A stretch of 32,313 nt of DNA, taken from the NCBI GenBank assembly GCA_003141895.1, contig PLNT01000043.1:84813-117125 (forward strand). The letters run 5' to 3'. A program made the position numbers and the translations under genes. This document shows positions 24,155 through 32,313 of the stretch, in pieces; the first letter of the stretch is position 1; every line of letters starts with the position of its first letter. The notes under the pieces were generated by a model. The model saw only the letters and a list, made by a program, of their open reading frames with translations. It had not been told where the DNA came from and searched no databases. This stretch comes from Bacteroidales bacterium (GTDB taxonomy: Bacteria > Bacteroidota > Bacteroidia > Bacteroidales > VadinHA17).

Positions 24155-24928
24155 TTAAAAAAAGTGTTCTAAAAGCATATTTGCTTTCTCCAGATCTTCA
24201 GGTGTATCAATTCCTATGCTTTGCCAGTTCGTCACTGCTGTTCTGATTTTATAGCCATTTTCAAGCCACCGGTTTTGTTCAAGAGACTCCGATATTTCAA
24301 GCGAACTGCATGGAAGTAATGTTATTTTCGCAAGCGTTTTAGTCCTGTATGCATAAAGTCCGACGTGTTTATAAAATACCTGTTTCTTTGTCCATCCTTC
24401 TTTTTCCGAATCTCTTACATATGGTATTGCAGCTCTGCTGAAATAGATGGCATCGCCTTTCAGATCTATTATAACCTTTGGTTGATTTGGATTGAATATG
24501 TCTTCGCCCGGTTCAACCTTTCTTATCAAAGTTGCCAACTCCACACTATCATCCTTGAAACAATTCATCAGAAGGGCAATCTGCTCAGGTTTGATGAAAG
24601 GTTCATCTCCCTGGATATTGATAACAATATCAATTTTTCGTCCGGTCTCTTCATTGATTTTCAGTACAGCTTCTGCACATCTGTCTGTACCGCTCAGGTG
24701 ATTGGGAGAAGTCAATATTGCTTTCCCTCCAAAATTCTGAACAGCTTCAAAAATCCGCTTATCATCTGTGGCTACAAAAACCATGTCGAGTATTTTACTG
24801 GCCTGATCATATACCCGTTGTATCATTGTTTTGTTACCGATCATTACCAATGGTTTTCCCGGAAAGCGTGATGATCCGAAACGTGCAGGTATAATTCCGG
24901 CAAATTGATATGGGGGTGTTTCTTTCAT
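24155..24928 (-). CDS. kdsB: 3-deoxy-manno-octulosonate cytidylyltransferase (CMP-KDO synthetase) KdsB
   Basis: KdsB activates KDO with CTP to give CMP-KDO, the donor used to add KDO to lipid A. The 257-residue protein shows GIIPARFGSSRFPGKPLVMI (11-30), the nucleotide-binding loop; VFVATDD (about 50-56); and INIQGDEPFI (about 103-112), typical of this family. A later YKHVGLYAYRT segment is also conserved. It serves the same pathway as lpxA, lpxC-fabZ and lpxD in this window but is not in their operon. It is divergent from the sigma-54-type activator, with a 73-base shared promoter region. Confidence 0.96.
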   Translation of the reverse strand: MKETPPYQFAGIIPARFGSSRFPGKPLVMIGNKTMIQRVYDQASKILDMVFVATDDKRIFEAVQNFGGKAILTSPNHLSGTDRCAEAVLKINEETGRKIDIVINIQGDEPFIKPEQIALLMNCFKDDSVELATLIRKVEPGEDIFNPNQPKVIIDLKGDAIYFSRAAIPYVRDSEKEGWTKKQVFYKHVGLYAYRTKTLAKITLLPCSSLEISESLEQNRWLENGYKIRTAVTNWQSIGIDTPEDLEKANMLLEHFF

Positions 24929-24931
24929 ATC

Positions 24932-24984
24932 GCGAATTTACGAAAAATGGATTTCCCAATGTTTTAAAAAAACCTTAAATTCGC
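24932..24984. promoter_or_regulatory. Divergent promoter region between kdsB and the sigma-54-type activator
   Basis: GCGAATTTA (24932-24940) and TAAATTCGC (24976-24984) are mirror images, so each strand carries TAAATTCG, a near match to TAnnTTTG. For the plus strand a TTTC lies 20 bases upstream (24952-24955). The minus-strand partner lacks a clear upstream box. Confidence 0.45.
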
Positions 24985-25001
24985 AGGATTGTTAAAAGGA
25001 A

Positions 25002-26246
25002 ATGAAAGATTTGCAAAATATTAAACAAAGATTTGGAATAATAGGTAACAACGAGGTTCTTAACCGGGCTATTGATATAGCTGTTCAGGTTGCGCCTACA
25101 GACCTTTCTGTTCTCATAACTGGCGAGAGCGGTACCGGAAAAGAAATTTTTCCTCAGGTTATTCACAGTTACAGTACCAGGAAACACGGACAATATATTG
25201 CTGTCAACTGCGGGGCCATTCCTGAAGGAACCATTGATTCTGAACTTTTCGGTCACGAAAAAGGCTCTTTTACAGGAGCATCCGATAGCAGGAAAGGTTA
25301 TTTTGAAGTTGCAGATGGAGGGACAATATTCCTGGATGAAGTGGCAGAATTGCCTTTATCAACCCAGGTCAGACTGCTCAGGGTGCTCGAAACAGGTGAG
25401 TTTATCAGAGTAGGATCATCAAAGGTTCAGAAGACAAACGTCAGGGTCATTGCTGCAAGTAACGTTGAGGTACCAAGGGCAATTGATACAGGTAAATTCA
25501 GGGAGGATCTTTTTTACAGGCTCAACACTGTTCCTATAAAAGTTCCGGCATTGAGAGATAGAGGAGAAGACATTTCGCTTCTGTTCAGGAAATTTGCAGT
25601 GGATTTTGCTGAAAAGTACAGGATGCCGGCAATAAGACTCGATTCTGATGCAAAAAATCTATTGCTTAATTATTCATGGCCAGGTAATGTAAGGCAGCTT
25701 AAGAACATTACCGAGCAGATTTCAATTATTGAAAGCGAAAGAGAAATCAGTGCAGTTATTCTTCGTAATTATCTTCCCGACTATGGGGGAGTAAAGCTGC
25801 CTGCTGTTATCAGGAAAGATGAGGACAAATCATTTTCTTCTGAAAGGGAAATTTTGTATAAAATACTTTTCGAGATGAAAAGTGATATGAATGATCTTAA
25901 AAAACTCGTGTTTGATCTCATACAGCATGAAGAAATTGACGTTCCGTTTCATGAGTCAAATTCCAGGACAATTAAAAATCTGTTCAGGGAGGTAAGGGAA
26001 CAATCGGATAATCATGAATCAACTGAATCACAATCAGATGATTTCCAAACGCACAAGACAATAAATAATATTCAGGATACAGAGGAAATTATTGAAGAAT
26101 CACTCTCACTTGCCGATAAAGAAGTGGAAATGATAAAGAAGGCTCTGGGAAAATATAATGGAAAAAGGAAAATGGCGGCCGGGGAACTTGGGATATCGGA
26201 ACGGACCCTTTACAGAAAGATTAAAGAATATGGAATCGAATCATAA
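25002..26246 (+). CDS. Sigma-54-interacting AAA+ transcription activator with Fis-type DNA-binding domain
   Basis: The 414-residue protein has an AAA+ domain from about residue 10 to 245. It contains Walker A GESGTGKE (about 43-50), the sigma-54 contact loop GSFTGA (the family GAFTGA with Ser for the first Ala), and Walker B GGTIFLDEVAEL. The arginine-finger region FREDLFYRLNT follows. After a long acidic linker a Fis-type helix-turn-helix ends the protein (KKALGKYNGKRKMAAGELGI, then SERTLYRKIKEYG). No N-terminal receiver or ligand domain exists. lptE begins 17 bases before its stop, so the two are coupled. Sigma-54 use is inferred from the motif. Confidence 0.87.
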   Translation: MKDLQNIKQRFGIIGNNEVLNRAIDIAVQVAPTDLSVLITGESGTGKEIFPQVIHSYSTRKHGQYIAVNCGAIPEGTIDSELFGHEKGSFTGASDSRKGYFEVADGGTIFLDEVAELPLSTQVRLLRVLETGEFIRVGSSKVQKTNVRVIAASNVEVPRAIDTGKFREDLFYRLNTVPIKVPALRDRGEDISLLFRKFAVDFAEKYRMPAIRLDSDAKNLLLNYSWPGNVRQLKNITEQISIIESEREISAVILRNYLPDYGGVKLPAVIRKDEDKSFSSEREILYKILFEMKSDMNDLKKLVFDLIQHEEIDVPFHESNSRTIKNLFREVREQSDNHESTESQSDDFQTHKTINNIQDTEEIIEESLSLADKEVEMIKKALGKYNGKRKMAAGELGISERTLYRKIKEYGIES

Positions 26247-26769
26247 AGGCATACTACATAAGCACAGACCATCAATTTTTATTTTGATTGCAATTATGAC
26301 ACTCTTTTATGGGTGTGGTGTTACCGTTAAATATTCATTTACAGGTGCCAGCACTAAGGGGTTAAGCACTTTTAGTGTCCCATTTTTTCAAAACCGTGCC
26401 CCAATTGTTCAACCCGGACTAAGCCAGGCATTAACTGATGGACTTATAGATAAATGCAAGGCACAGACAAGTCTTAAATACACGACCTCTACGGCTGATG
26501 CCAATTTTGAAGGAGAAATTACTGACTATAATACCCGGCCTTTAAGTGTTGCCGCTGATGCCCAGGCTGCTACCAACCGTTTCACCATTTCGGTAAGAAT
26601 GAAATTCACAAATGCTATTGATCCGACTCTGAGTTTCGAACAAACATTTTCGAGATATGAAGATTATAGCAGCAACCTCGATCTAAGCGCGGTTGAACAA
26701 GATCTTTCAAATCAAATAGTAGACATGCTGATTGAGGATATTTTTAACCAGGCGTTTGTTAACTGGTAA
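26230..26769 (+). CDS. lptE: LPS assembly lipoprotein LptE
   Basis: LptE plugs and assembles the LptD outer-membrane translocon that places LPS on the cell surface. From ATG 26230 the protein has 179 residues: a charged start, a hydrophobic stretch (SIFILIAIMTLFYGC) with a lipobox-like FYGC, and then the Bacteroidota LptE pattern GVTVKYSFTGAST, FQNRAPIVQP, DANFEGEITDYN. An earlier ATG in the same frame (26158) lies inside the activator gene and would place about 24 extra residues before the signal, which is less likely. It overlaps the upstream gene by 17 bases and is 3 bases from the next gene. Confidence 0.87.
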   Translation: MESNHKGILHKHRPSIFILIAIMTLFYGCGVTVKYSFTGASTKGLSTFSVPFFQNRAPIVQPGLSQALTDGLIDKCKAQTSLKYTTSTADANFEGEITDYNTRPLSVAADAQAATNRFTISVRMKFTNAIDPTLSFEQTFSRYEDYSSNLDLSAVEQDLSNQIVDMLIEDIFNQAFVNW

Positions 26770-26772
26770 TAC

Positions 26773-27744
26773 ATGAACAGGAATGACTTTATAAATATGA
26801 TAGAGAATTCTTCCTCTGTTAATCGCCAGATGATCGGAGAGATATACGAGCTGATAAATATTTTCCCATATTTTCAAAGTGCGCATATGCTTCTTTTGAA
26901 AGGTCTGTATAAGAATTCCGACGTAAAATTCGAAAATCAGCTCAGGAATTCCGCTATTCATATTAACGACAGGGATGTGTTATACTGGCTTCTAAAGGAG
27001 GATACTTCTTTGTCGGCAATTGCGACCAAAGAATCCGGCTTCCCAGAGGTAGAAAATCTGGCCGGGAAACCATTATCTGATGGTTCAGAATCTGAAAATA
27101 CCCTTCATGAGCCTGAAAAAGTTACTGATACTCAGCAAACAGTTATAGAAGCAGCGAATAGCCAATATTTAATAAATGATATTGAGAAAGACTCGGATAA
27201 AATAAAGTTAAATGAAAAGTCCGGGTCCCCAGAGAAGGTTTCCGGACATGGTATATTAATTGCTGCGGAACCTCAAAGTAATGAGCCATCCGGAGTTATT
27301 TTTCTTCCCGATGAAGAAAACACTTCTTTGGACGATAAAGTATTCTTTATGGATCCGGGTTTTTCAGTTCCTGACAATTCTGAGTTGCTGGAACTTGATC
27401 TTGAAGAAGAAACATTAAATATTGAAGAAGAGCTGTCAGGTGAAAATGGGAACAAAGATTCAAAAAAACAACTGCAATCTGAACTGATAGATAAATTCAT
27501 TATTTCAAATCCGCGGATTGAACCCCATAGGGACAAAACAGATAATCCCAATGAAGATATCTCACGGCCTTTTGTTGAACAGACTGATGGTTTGGTTACC
27601 GAAACTCTTGCCAAAATATATGTTTGCCAGGGTTACTACTCGAAGGCAATTGAAATTTATGAAAAATTAAGTTTGAAATTTCCGGAAAAAAGCAGTTACT
27701 TTGCGACTCAAATTGAAAAAGTTAAGGAATATATAAAAAAATAA
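26773..27744 (+). CDS. TPR-containing hypothetical protein
   Basis: The 323-residue protein lacks a signal peptide. The first 80 residues (with IYELINIFPYFQSAHMLLLK) look folded. A long central part, about 80-265, is acidic and low in hydrophobic residues, so probably disordered. The end contains a TPR-like unit (ETLAKIYVCQGYYSKAIEIY, then EKLSLKFPEKSSYFATQIEK). TPR units mediate protein contacts. The gene lies 3 bases after lptE and 4 bases before secG, so it shares their transcript. Its link to envelope assembly or protein export is only suggested by that arrangement. Confidence 0.65.
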   Translation: MNRNDFINMIENSSSVNRQMIGEIYELINIFPYFQSAHMLLLKGLYKNSDVKFENQLRNSAIHINDRDVLYWLLKEDTSLSAIATKESGFPEVENLAGKPLSDGSESENTLHEPEKVTDTQQTVIEAANSQYLINDIEKDSDKIKLNEKSGSPEKVSGHGILIAAEPQSNEPSGVIFLPDEENTSLDDKVFFMDPGFSVPDNSELLELDLEEETLNIEEELSGENGNKDSKKQLQSELIDKFIISNPRIEPHRDKTDNPNEDISRPFVEQTDGLVTETLAKIYVCQGYYSKAIEIYEKLSLKFPEKSSYFATQIEKVKEYIKK

Positions 27745-27748
27745 CCAG

Positions 27749-28096
27749 ATGGGAATTTATATTTTTGTTTCAGTACTGATAATTATAGCTTGCATTCTGC
27801 AGATTTTGATTGTACTTGTACAGAACTCCAAAGGGGGAGGGCTTGCTGCAAATTTTACGTCAGCAGGACAATCGATGGGAATCCGTAAAACCGCAGATTT
27901 CCTGGAAAAATCAACCTGGACACTGGCTGCAGCTATTTTGATTCTTTGTGTTGTTGCAACAGCTTCAATACCACGTGGTACCGTTTCAGGCCGTTCCAGA
28001 ATTGAAGAACAGATAAAAAATACTGTTGATCCGAATGCTATTCCAACCCTGCCTACTGCTACTCCGCAAAGTAGTAAAGATCGTTCCGGGAAGTAA
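27749..28096 (+). CDS. secG: Preprotein translocase subunit SecG
   Basis: SecG is the small, accessory membrane subunit of the SecYEG channel. The 115-residue protein has two membrane helices (about 4-24 and 51-73) with the conserved cytoplasmic loop LVQNSKGGGLAANFTSAGQS (about 25-44) between them. A Ser/Thr-Pro-rich tail follows (PTATPQSSKDRS), longer than in E. coli, as is usual in Bacteroidota. It is the last gene of the activator-lptE-TPR-secG unit, and a strong terminator lies 28 bases after its stop. Confidence 0.93.
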   Translation: MGIYIFVSVLIIIACILQILIVLVQNSKGGGLAANFTSAGQSMGIRKTADFLEKSTWTLAAAILILCVVATASIPRGTVSGRSRIEEQIKNTVDPNAIPTLPTATPQSSKDRSGK

Positions 28097-28123
28097 CGGC
28101 AGTCTCAGGGTTTAAAATATATG

Positions 28124-28158
28124 AGTGTCAGTTTGTCACATACTGACACTTTTTTTTT
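28124..28158 (+). terminator. Intrinsic terminator after secG
   Basis: A perfect 9-base stem, AGTGTCAGT (28124-28132) and ACTGACACT (28142-28150), with a 9-base loop is followed by a run of T ending at 28158. It closes the activator-lptE-TPR-secG transcript. Confidence 0.88.
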
Positions 28159-28170
28159 ATATCTCAACTA

Positions 28171-28199
28171 TCTGTACTATTGAATTATACATATATTTG
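28171..28199 (+). promoter_or_regulatory. Possible promoter of groES-groEL
   Basis: TATATTTG (28192-28199) matches TAnnTTTG. The nearest upstream box, TCTG (28171-28174), is 17 bases away, shorter than usual. A transcript start near 28206 gives a leader of about 138 bases. TAACTTTA at 28323-28330 is a second candidate. No CIRCE sequence (TTAGCACTC/GAGTGCTAA) was seen. Confidence 0.45.
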
Positions 28200-28243
28200 T
28201 AATTATTTTGAAAAAGATTATGTCAGTCTGAAGGAGCAGAAGG

Positions 28244-28318
28244 ATGCCTGAAAACATCAAAATGGCATTTTTTTCGATCTGGCATGGAATATGCTTCAAA
28301 AAGCAAGTCGGAAAATGA
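28244..28318 (+). CDS. Possible 24-residue leader ORF before groES
   Basis: An ATG at 28244 opens a frame reading MPENIKMAFFSIWHGICFKK and ending at TGA 28316-28318. AAGGAG (28231-28236) lies 7 bases ahead of it, an unusually good Shine-Dalgarno sequence for this window, where most genes have none. It ends 25 bases before the groES start. Its length is too short to separate it from chance by eye; a leader peptide controlling groES is a hypothesis. Confidence 0.3.
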   Translation: MPENIKMAFFSIWHGICFKKQVGK

Positions 28319-28343
28319 TGTTTAACTTTAAAACTAAATAGAA

Positions 28344-28622
28344 ATGGCACAATTAAAAGGAAAAATTTTAGCAGGCAAGGTTCTTGTGAAACCTAATGAA
28401 GCTGAAGAAAAAACTGCAAGCGGTATAATTATACCTGATTCCGCTAAAGAAAAACCACGTCAGGGCAAAGTGATTCTTGTTGGCTCAGCAAAAAAAGATG
28501 AAGAAATGGAAGTAAAGAAGGGTGATACTGTTCTTTATGGGAAATATGCTGGGCAGGAATTGACTATTGACGGTGAAGATTATCTTCTTGTTTCACAGAC
28601 AGATATCCTTTTTATAGCGTAA
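28344..28622 (+). CDS. groES: Co-chaperonin GroES
   Basis: GroES caps the GroEL ring during protein folding. The 92-residue protein has the mobile-loop and roof pattern LVKPNEAEEKTASGIIIPDS (about 14-33) and AKEKPRQGKVILVG, plus VKKGDTVLYGKYAG and a final YLLVSQTDILFIA. Length is normal. It is followed after 29 bases by groEL and forms the usual two-gene unit. Confidence 0.97.
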   Translation: MAQLKGKILAGKVLVKPNEAEEKTASGIIIPDSAKEKPRQGKVILVGSAKKDEEMEVKKGDTVLYGKYAGQELTIDGEDYLLVSQTDILFIA

Positions 28623-28627
28623 TTTAA

Positions 28628-30286
<1,659 letters not shown>

Positions 30287-30310
30287 GATTCTATATCATA
30301 ATATATTTTG

Positions 30311-30345
30311 TAGAGACAGGTCCCAGACCTGTCTCTATTGTTTTA
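30311..30345. terminator. Probable terminator after groEL
   Basis: A perfect 11-base stem, TAGAGACAGGT (30311-30321) and ACCTGTCTCTA (30327-30337), with a 5-base loop is followed by TTGTTTTA. The T-run is broken, so the call is moderate; the same stem may belong to a dispersed repeat. Confidence 0.55.
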
Positions 30346-30386
30346 TAACCTGTCTCCAGAAAAAGAATCCATGGGCAGATTTTTTA

Positions 30387-30394
30387 TATATTTG
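30387..30394 (+). promoter_or_regulatory. Promoter -7 element for lepA
   Basis: TATATTTG matches TAnnTTTG and lies 29 bases before the ATG at 30424. No clear TTTG lies 19-21 bases upstream. Confidence 0.45.
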
Positions 30395-30423
30395 CACCTT
30401 AATAAAAGCAACCTTGTTATTCA

Positions 30424-32211
30424 ATGAATAATATCCGGAATTTCTGTATTATCGCTCATATTGATCATGGCAAAAGTACTCTGGCTGACAGGTTACTCGA
30501 GAAAACCAACACTATAACAGAAAGAGATTATCAGGCACAGATACTCGATGACATGGATCTTGAAAGGGAAAGGGGTATTACCATAAAGAGCCATGCAATT
30601 CAGATGGAATATTTTCATGACGGTAAAAAATTCATACTTAATCTGATTGATACTCCCGGACATGTTGATTTCTCATATGAAGTTTCACGATCAATTGCTG
30701 CATGTGAGGGAGCTTTACTTGTAATTGATGCCACTCAGGGTATACAGGCTCAGACAATTTCGAACCTTTATATGGCTATTGATCATAATCTCGAAATAAT
30801 CCCGGTTCTTAACAAAATGGACATGGCTGCAGCCATGCCTGAGGAAGTTAAAGATCAGATAGTAGACCTGGTAGGATGCAGACGCGAAGATATAATAGAA
30901 GCGAGTGCTAAAACCGGAATGGGGGTTGAAGAAATTCTACGTGAAATCGTAACCCGCATTCCCCCTCCGGAGGGGAGTCCTGAAGCACCGCTGCAGGCTC
31001 TTATATTTGATTCAATCTTTAACTCTTTCCGGGGGATCATTGCTTACATTAAAATTGTGAACGGGACCATCAGAAAAGGAGAAAAAGTGAAGTTTATTAA
31101 TACCGATCATGAATATAATGCGGAAGAAATTGGTGTTCTGAAACTTAAGCAAGACCCACGTGATGTAATGGGAGTAGGCGATGTCGGATACATTATAACC
31201 GGAGTTAAGATTTCATCTGAAGTAAAAGTGGGCGATACAATAACCCATGTAAAGAATCCTTGTGAACATGCAATTGCAGGATTTGAGGATGTAAAACCTA
31301 TGGTTTTTGCAGGAATTTATCCGGTTGACGCCGATGATTATGAGGATCTCAGAGTATCTATCGAAAAATTACAGCTCAACGATGCATCCCTTTCATTTAT
31401 TCCGGAATCATCAGCTGCCCTTGGATTTGGCTTCAGATGCGGATTCTTGGGTTTGCTTCATATGGAAATAGTACAGGAGCGTCTCGACAGGGAGTTTGAT
31501 ATGGATGTCATAACAACCGTTCCTAACGTTTCTTTTAAAGCTTATACCACAAAAGGAGAAGAAATAGATGTACATAACCCTTCGGGTTTGCCCCCGGTAA
31601 ATCATCTTGAACGCATAGAAGAACCCTATATAATTGCCCAGGTTATAACATTGTCAGAATATGTAGGTTCAATCATGAAGCTGTGTATTGATAAAAGGGG
31701 AGTCCTGAAGAATCAGGTTTATCTTACCCGCGACAGGGTTGAACTGACTTTTGAGATGCCTCTGGCAGAAATCGTTTTCGATTTTTACGATAAACTGAAG
31801 AGTATTTCCAAAGGCTATGCATCTTTCGATTATTACTATACAAACTACCAGAAAGCTGATCTCGTAAGGCTGGATATTCTTTTAAACGGGGAGATGGTAG
31901 ATGCCCTTTCAACGCTTATATATCGGGGGCATGCATACGAATTCGGACGCAAGATGTGCGTAAAGCTTAAAGAACTGATCCCGCGTCAACAATTTGATAT
32001 TGCAATACAGGCCGCTATCGGGGCTAAAATTATATCGCGCGAAACTGTGAAAGCAGTCAGAAAAGACGTGACTGCAAAATGCTATGGTGGTGATATTACA
32101 CGAAAGAGAAAACTCCTCGAAAAACAGAAAAAGGGCAAGAAACGGATGAGGCAGGTCGGAAATGTAGAAGTTCCTCAACAGGCATTCCTGGCTGTATTGA
32201 AACTGGATTGA
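30424..32211 (+). CDS. lepA: Elongation factor 4 (LepA)
   Basis: LepA is a ribosome-bound GTPase acting in translation under stress or in initiation. The 595-residue protein has the G1 loop AHIDHGKST (11-19), the switch segment [13 protein letters not shown]3 DTPGHVDF (about 77-84), and NKMD (G4). Domain III-V regions follow, with the LepA-specific [19 protein letters not shown] (about 337-355) and a C-terminal [20 protein letters not shown]. Length is normal. It stands alone after groEL, and its TGA stop overlaps the beginning of a repeat at 32211. Confidence 0.97.
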   Translation: MNNIRNFCIIAHIDHGKSTLADRLLEKTNTITERDYQAQILDDMDLERERGITIKSHAIQMEYFHDGKKFILNLIDTPGHVDFSYEVSRSIAACEGALLVIDATQGIQAQTISNLYMAIDHNLEIIPVLNKMDMAAAMPEEVKDQIVDLVGCRREDIIEASAKTGMGVEEILREIVTRIPPPEGSPEAPLQALIFDSIFNSFRGIIAYIKIVNGTIRKGEKVKFINTDHEYNAEEIGVLKLKQDPRDVMGVGDVGYIITGVKISSEVKVGDTITHVKNPCEHAIAGFEDVKPMVFAGIYPVDADDYEDLRVSIEKLQLNDASLSFIPESSAALGFGFRCGFLGLLHMEIVQERLDREFDMDVITTVPNVSFKAYTTKGEEIDVHNPSGLPPVNHLERIEEPYIIAQVITLSEYVGSIMKLCIDKRGVLKNQVYLTRDRVELTFEMPLAEIVFDFYDKLKSISKGYASFDYYYTNYQKADLVRLDILLNGEMVDALSTLIYRGHAYEFGRKMCVKLKELIPRQQFDIAIQAAIGAKIISRETVKAVRKDVTAKCYGGDITRKRKLLEKQKKGKKRMRQVGNVEVPQQAFLAVLKLD

Positions 32212-32313
32212 CCCCCTCCGCTTCGCGGTGTCCCCCTAAAGGGAGACTATTTCGGTGATGTTGATGAAATTTTTGATAGACTGAGGATTAACCCCCCTAA
32301 AGGGCATGGCCGT
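32211..32313. repeat. GC-rich palindromic repeat unit(s), cut by window end
   Basis: ACCCCCTCCG with the small hairpin CCGC/GCGG and CCCCCTAAAGGG begins on the last base of the lepA stop codon. A related AACCCCCCTAAAGGGC unit follows at about 32290-32306. These resemble the 7656-7808 cluster more than the 75-77 base element. The right boundary is unseen. Confidence 0.6.

Noticed and set aside
24365-24871. 168-codon frame antisense to kdsB
   Set aside because: It is an antisense shadow of a clear kdsB gene and is rich in Tyr, Phe and Cys without any motif.
28245-28280. ATGCC/GGCAT stem with a following T-run in the groES leader
   Set aside because: Only five paired bases and a loop of about 16 bases; too weak for a terminator or attenuator.
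28097-28343. CIRCE / HrcA operator before groES
   Set aside because: No TTAGCACTC-N9-GAGTGCTAA-like sequence is present.

Overview
The window looks like a chromosomal segment from a member of the Bacteroidota, most likely Bacteroidales or a close relative. The evidence is a fused lpxC-fabZ gene, a short protein with a type IX secretion sorting domain, a GSCFA-domain protein, the sufBCDSE gene order, and promoters of the Bacteroidota form (TTTG, about 19 bases, TAnnTTTG). Shine-Dalgarno sequences are mostly absent. The DNA is A+T-rich by eye, and almost all of it is housekeeping.

Layout. Bases 1-843 hold the minus-strand rimP-nusA start with its promoter. Bases 954-6574 hold a PflX-like radical SAM gene, then a lipid A block: HD phosphohydrolase, lpxD, lpxC-fabZ and lpxA. 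thiL and a YccF-family membrane protein lie on the minus strand to 8187, followed by a small, probably broken secreted-protein ORF. A nitronate monooxygenase precedes the Fe-S assembly operon sufBCDSE (10153-15408), then sufT, queG and, on the minus strand, yjbQ. Bases 17701-20409 hold an ECF sigma factor, a one-helix membrane protein and a lipoprotein, facing a second ECF sigma factor. Next are an alpha/beta hydrolase, a GSCFA protein, a MerR-type regulator with a degenerate cobalamin-type domain, a tiny T9SS-sorted protein and kdsB. From 25002 a sigma-54-type activator, lptE, a TPR-containing protein and secG form a tight operon ending in a clear terminator. groES-groEL and lepA follow.

How it fits together. 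Several genes serve the outer membrane: lpxD/lpxC-fabZ/lpxA make lipid A, kdsB activates KDO, lptE helps deliver LPS, secG exports proteins. The suf genes and sufT build Fe-S clusters, which queG and the radical SAM protein need. The intergenic spaces carry a notable set of dispersed inverted repeats. Three copies (10044-10118, 15457-15533, 17524-17599) are the same 75-77 base element, one of them inverted. A large nested palindrome lies at 16883-17027.

I did not see a phage, CRISPR array, insertion sequence, tRNA or rRNA, nor a strikingly new multi-gene system. The best candidates for new biology are the sigma/membrane/lipoprotein cassette, the MerR-type regulator that has lost its cobalamin-ligand residues, the leader ORF before groES, and the repeat family.
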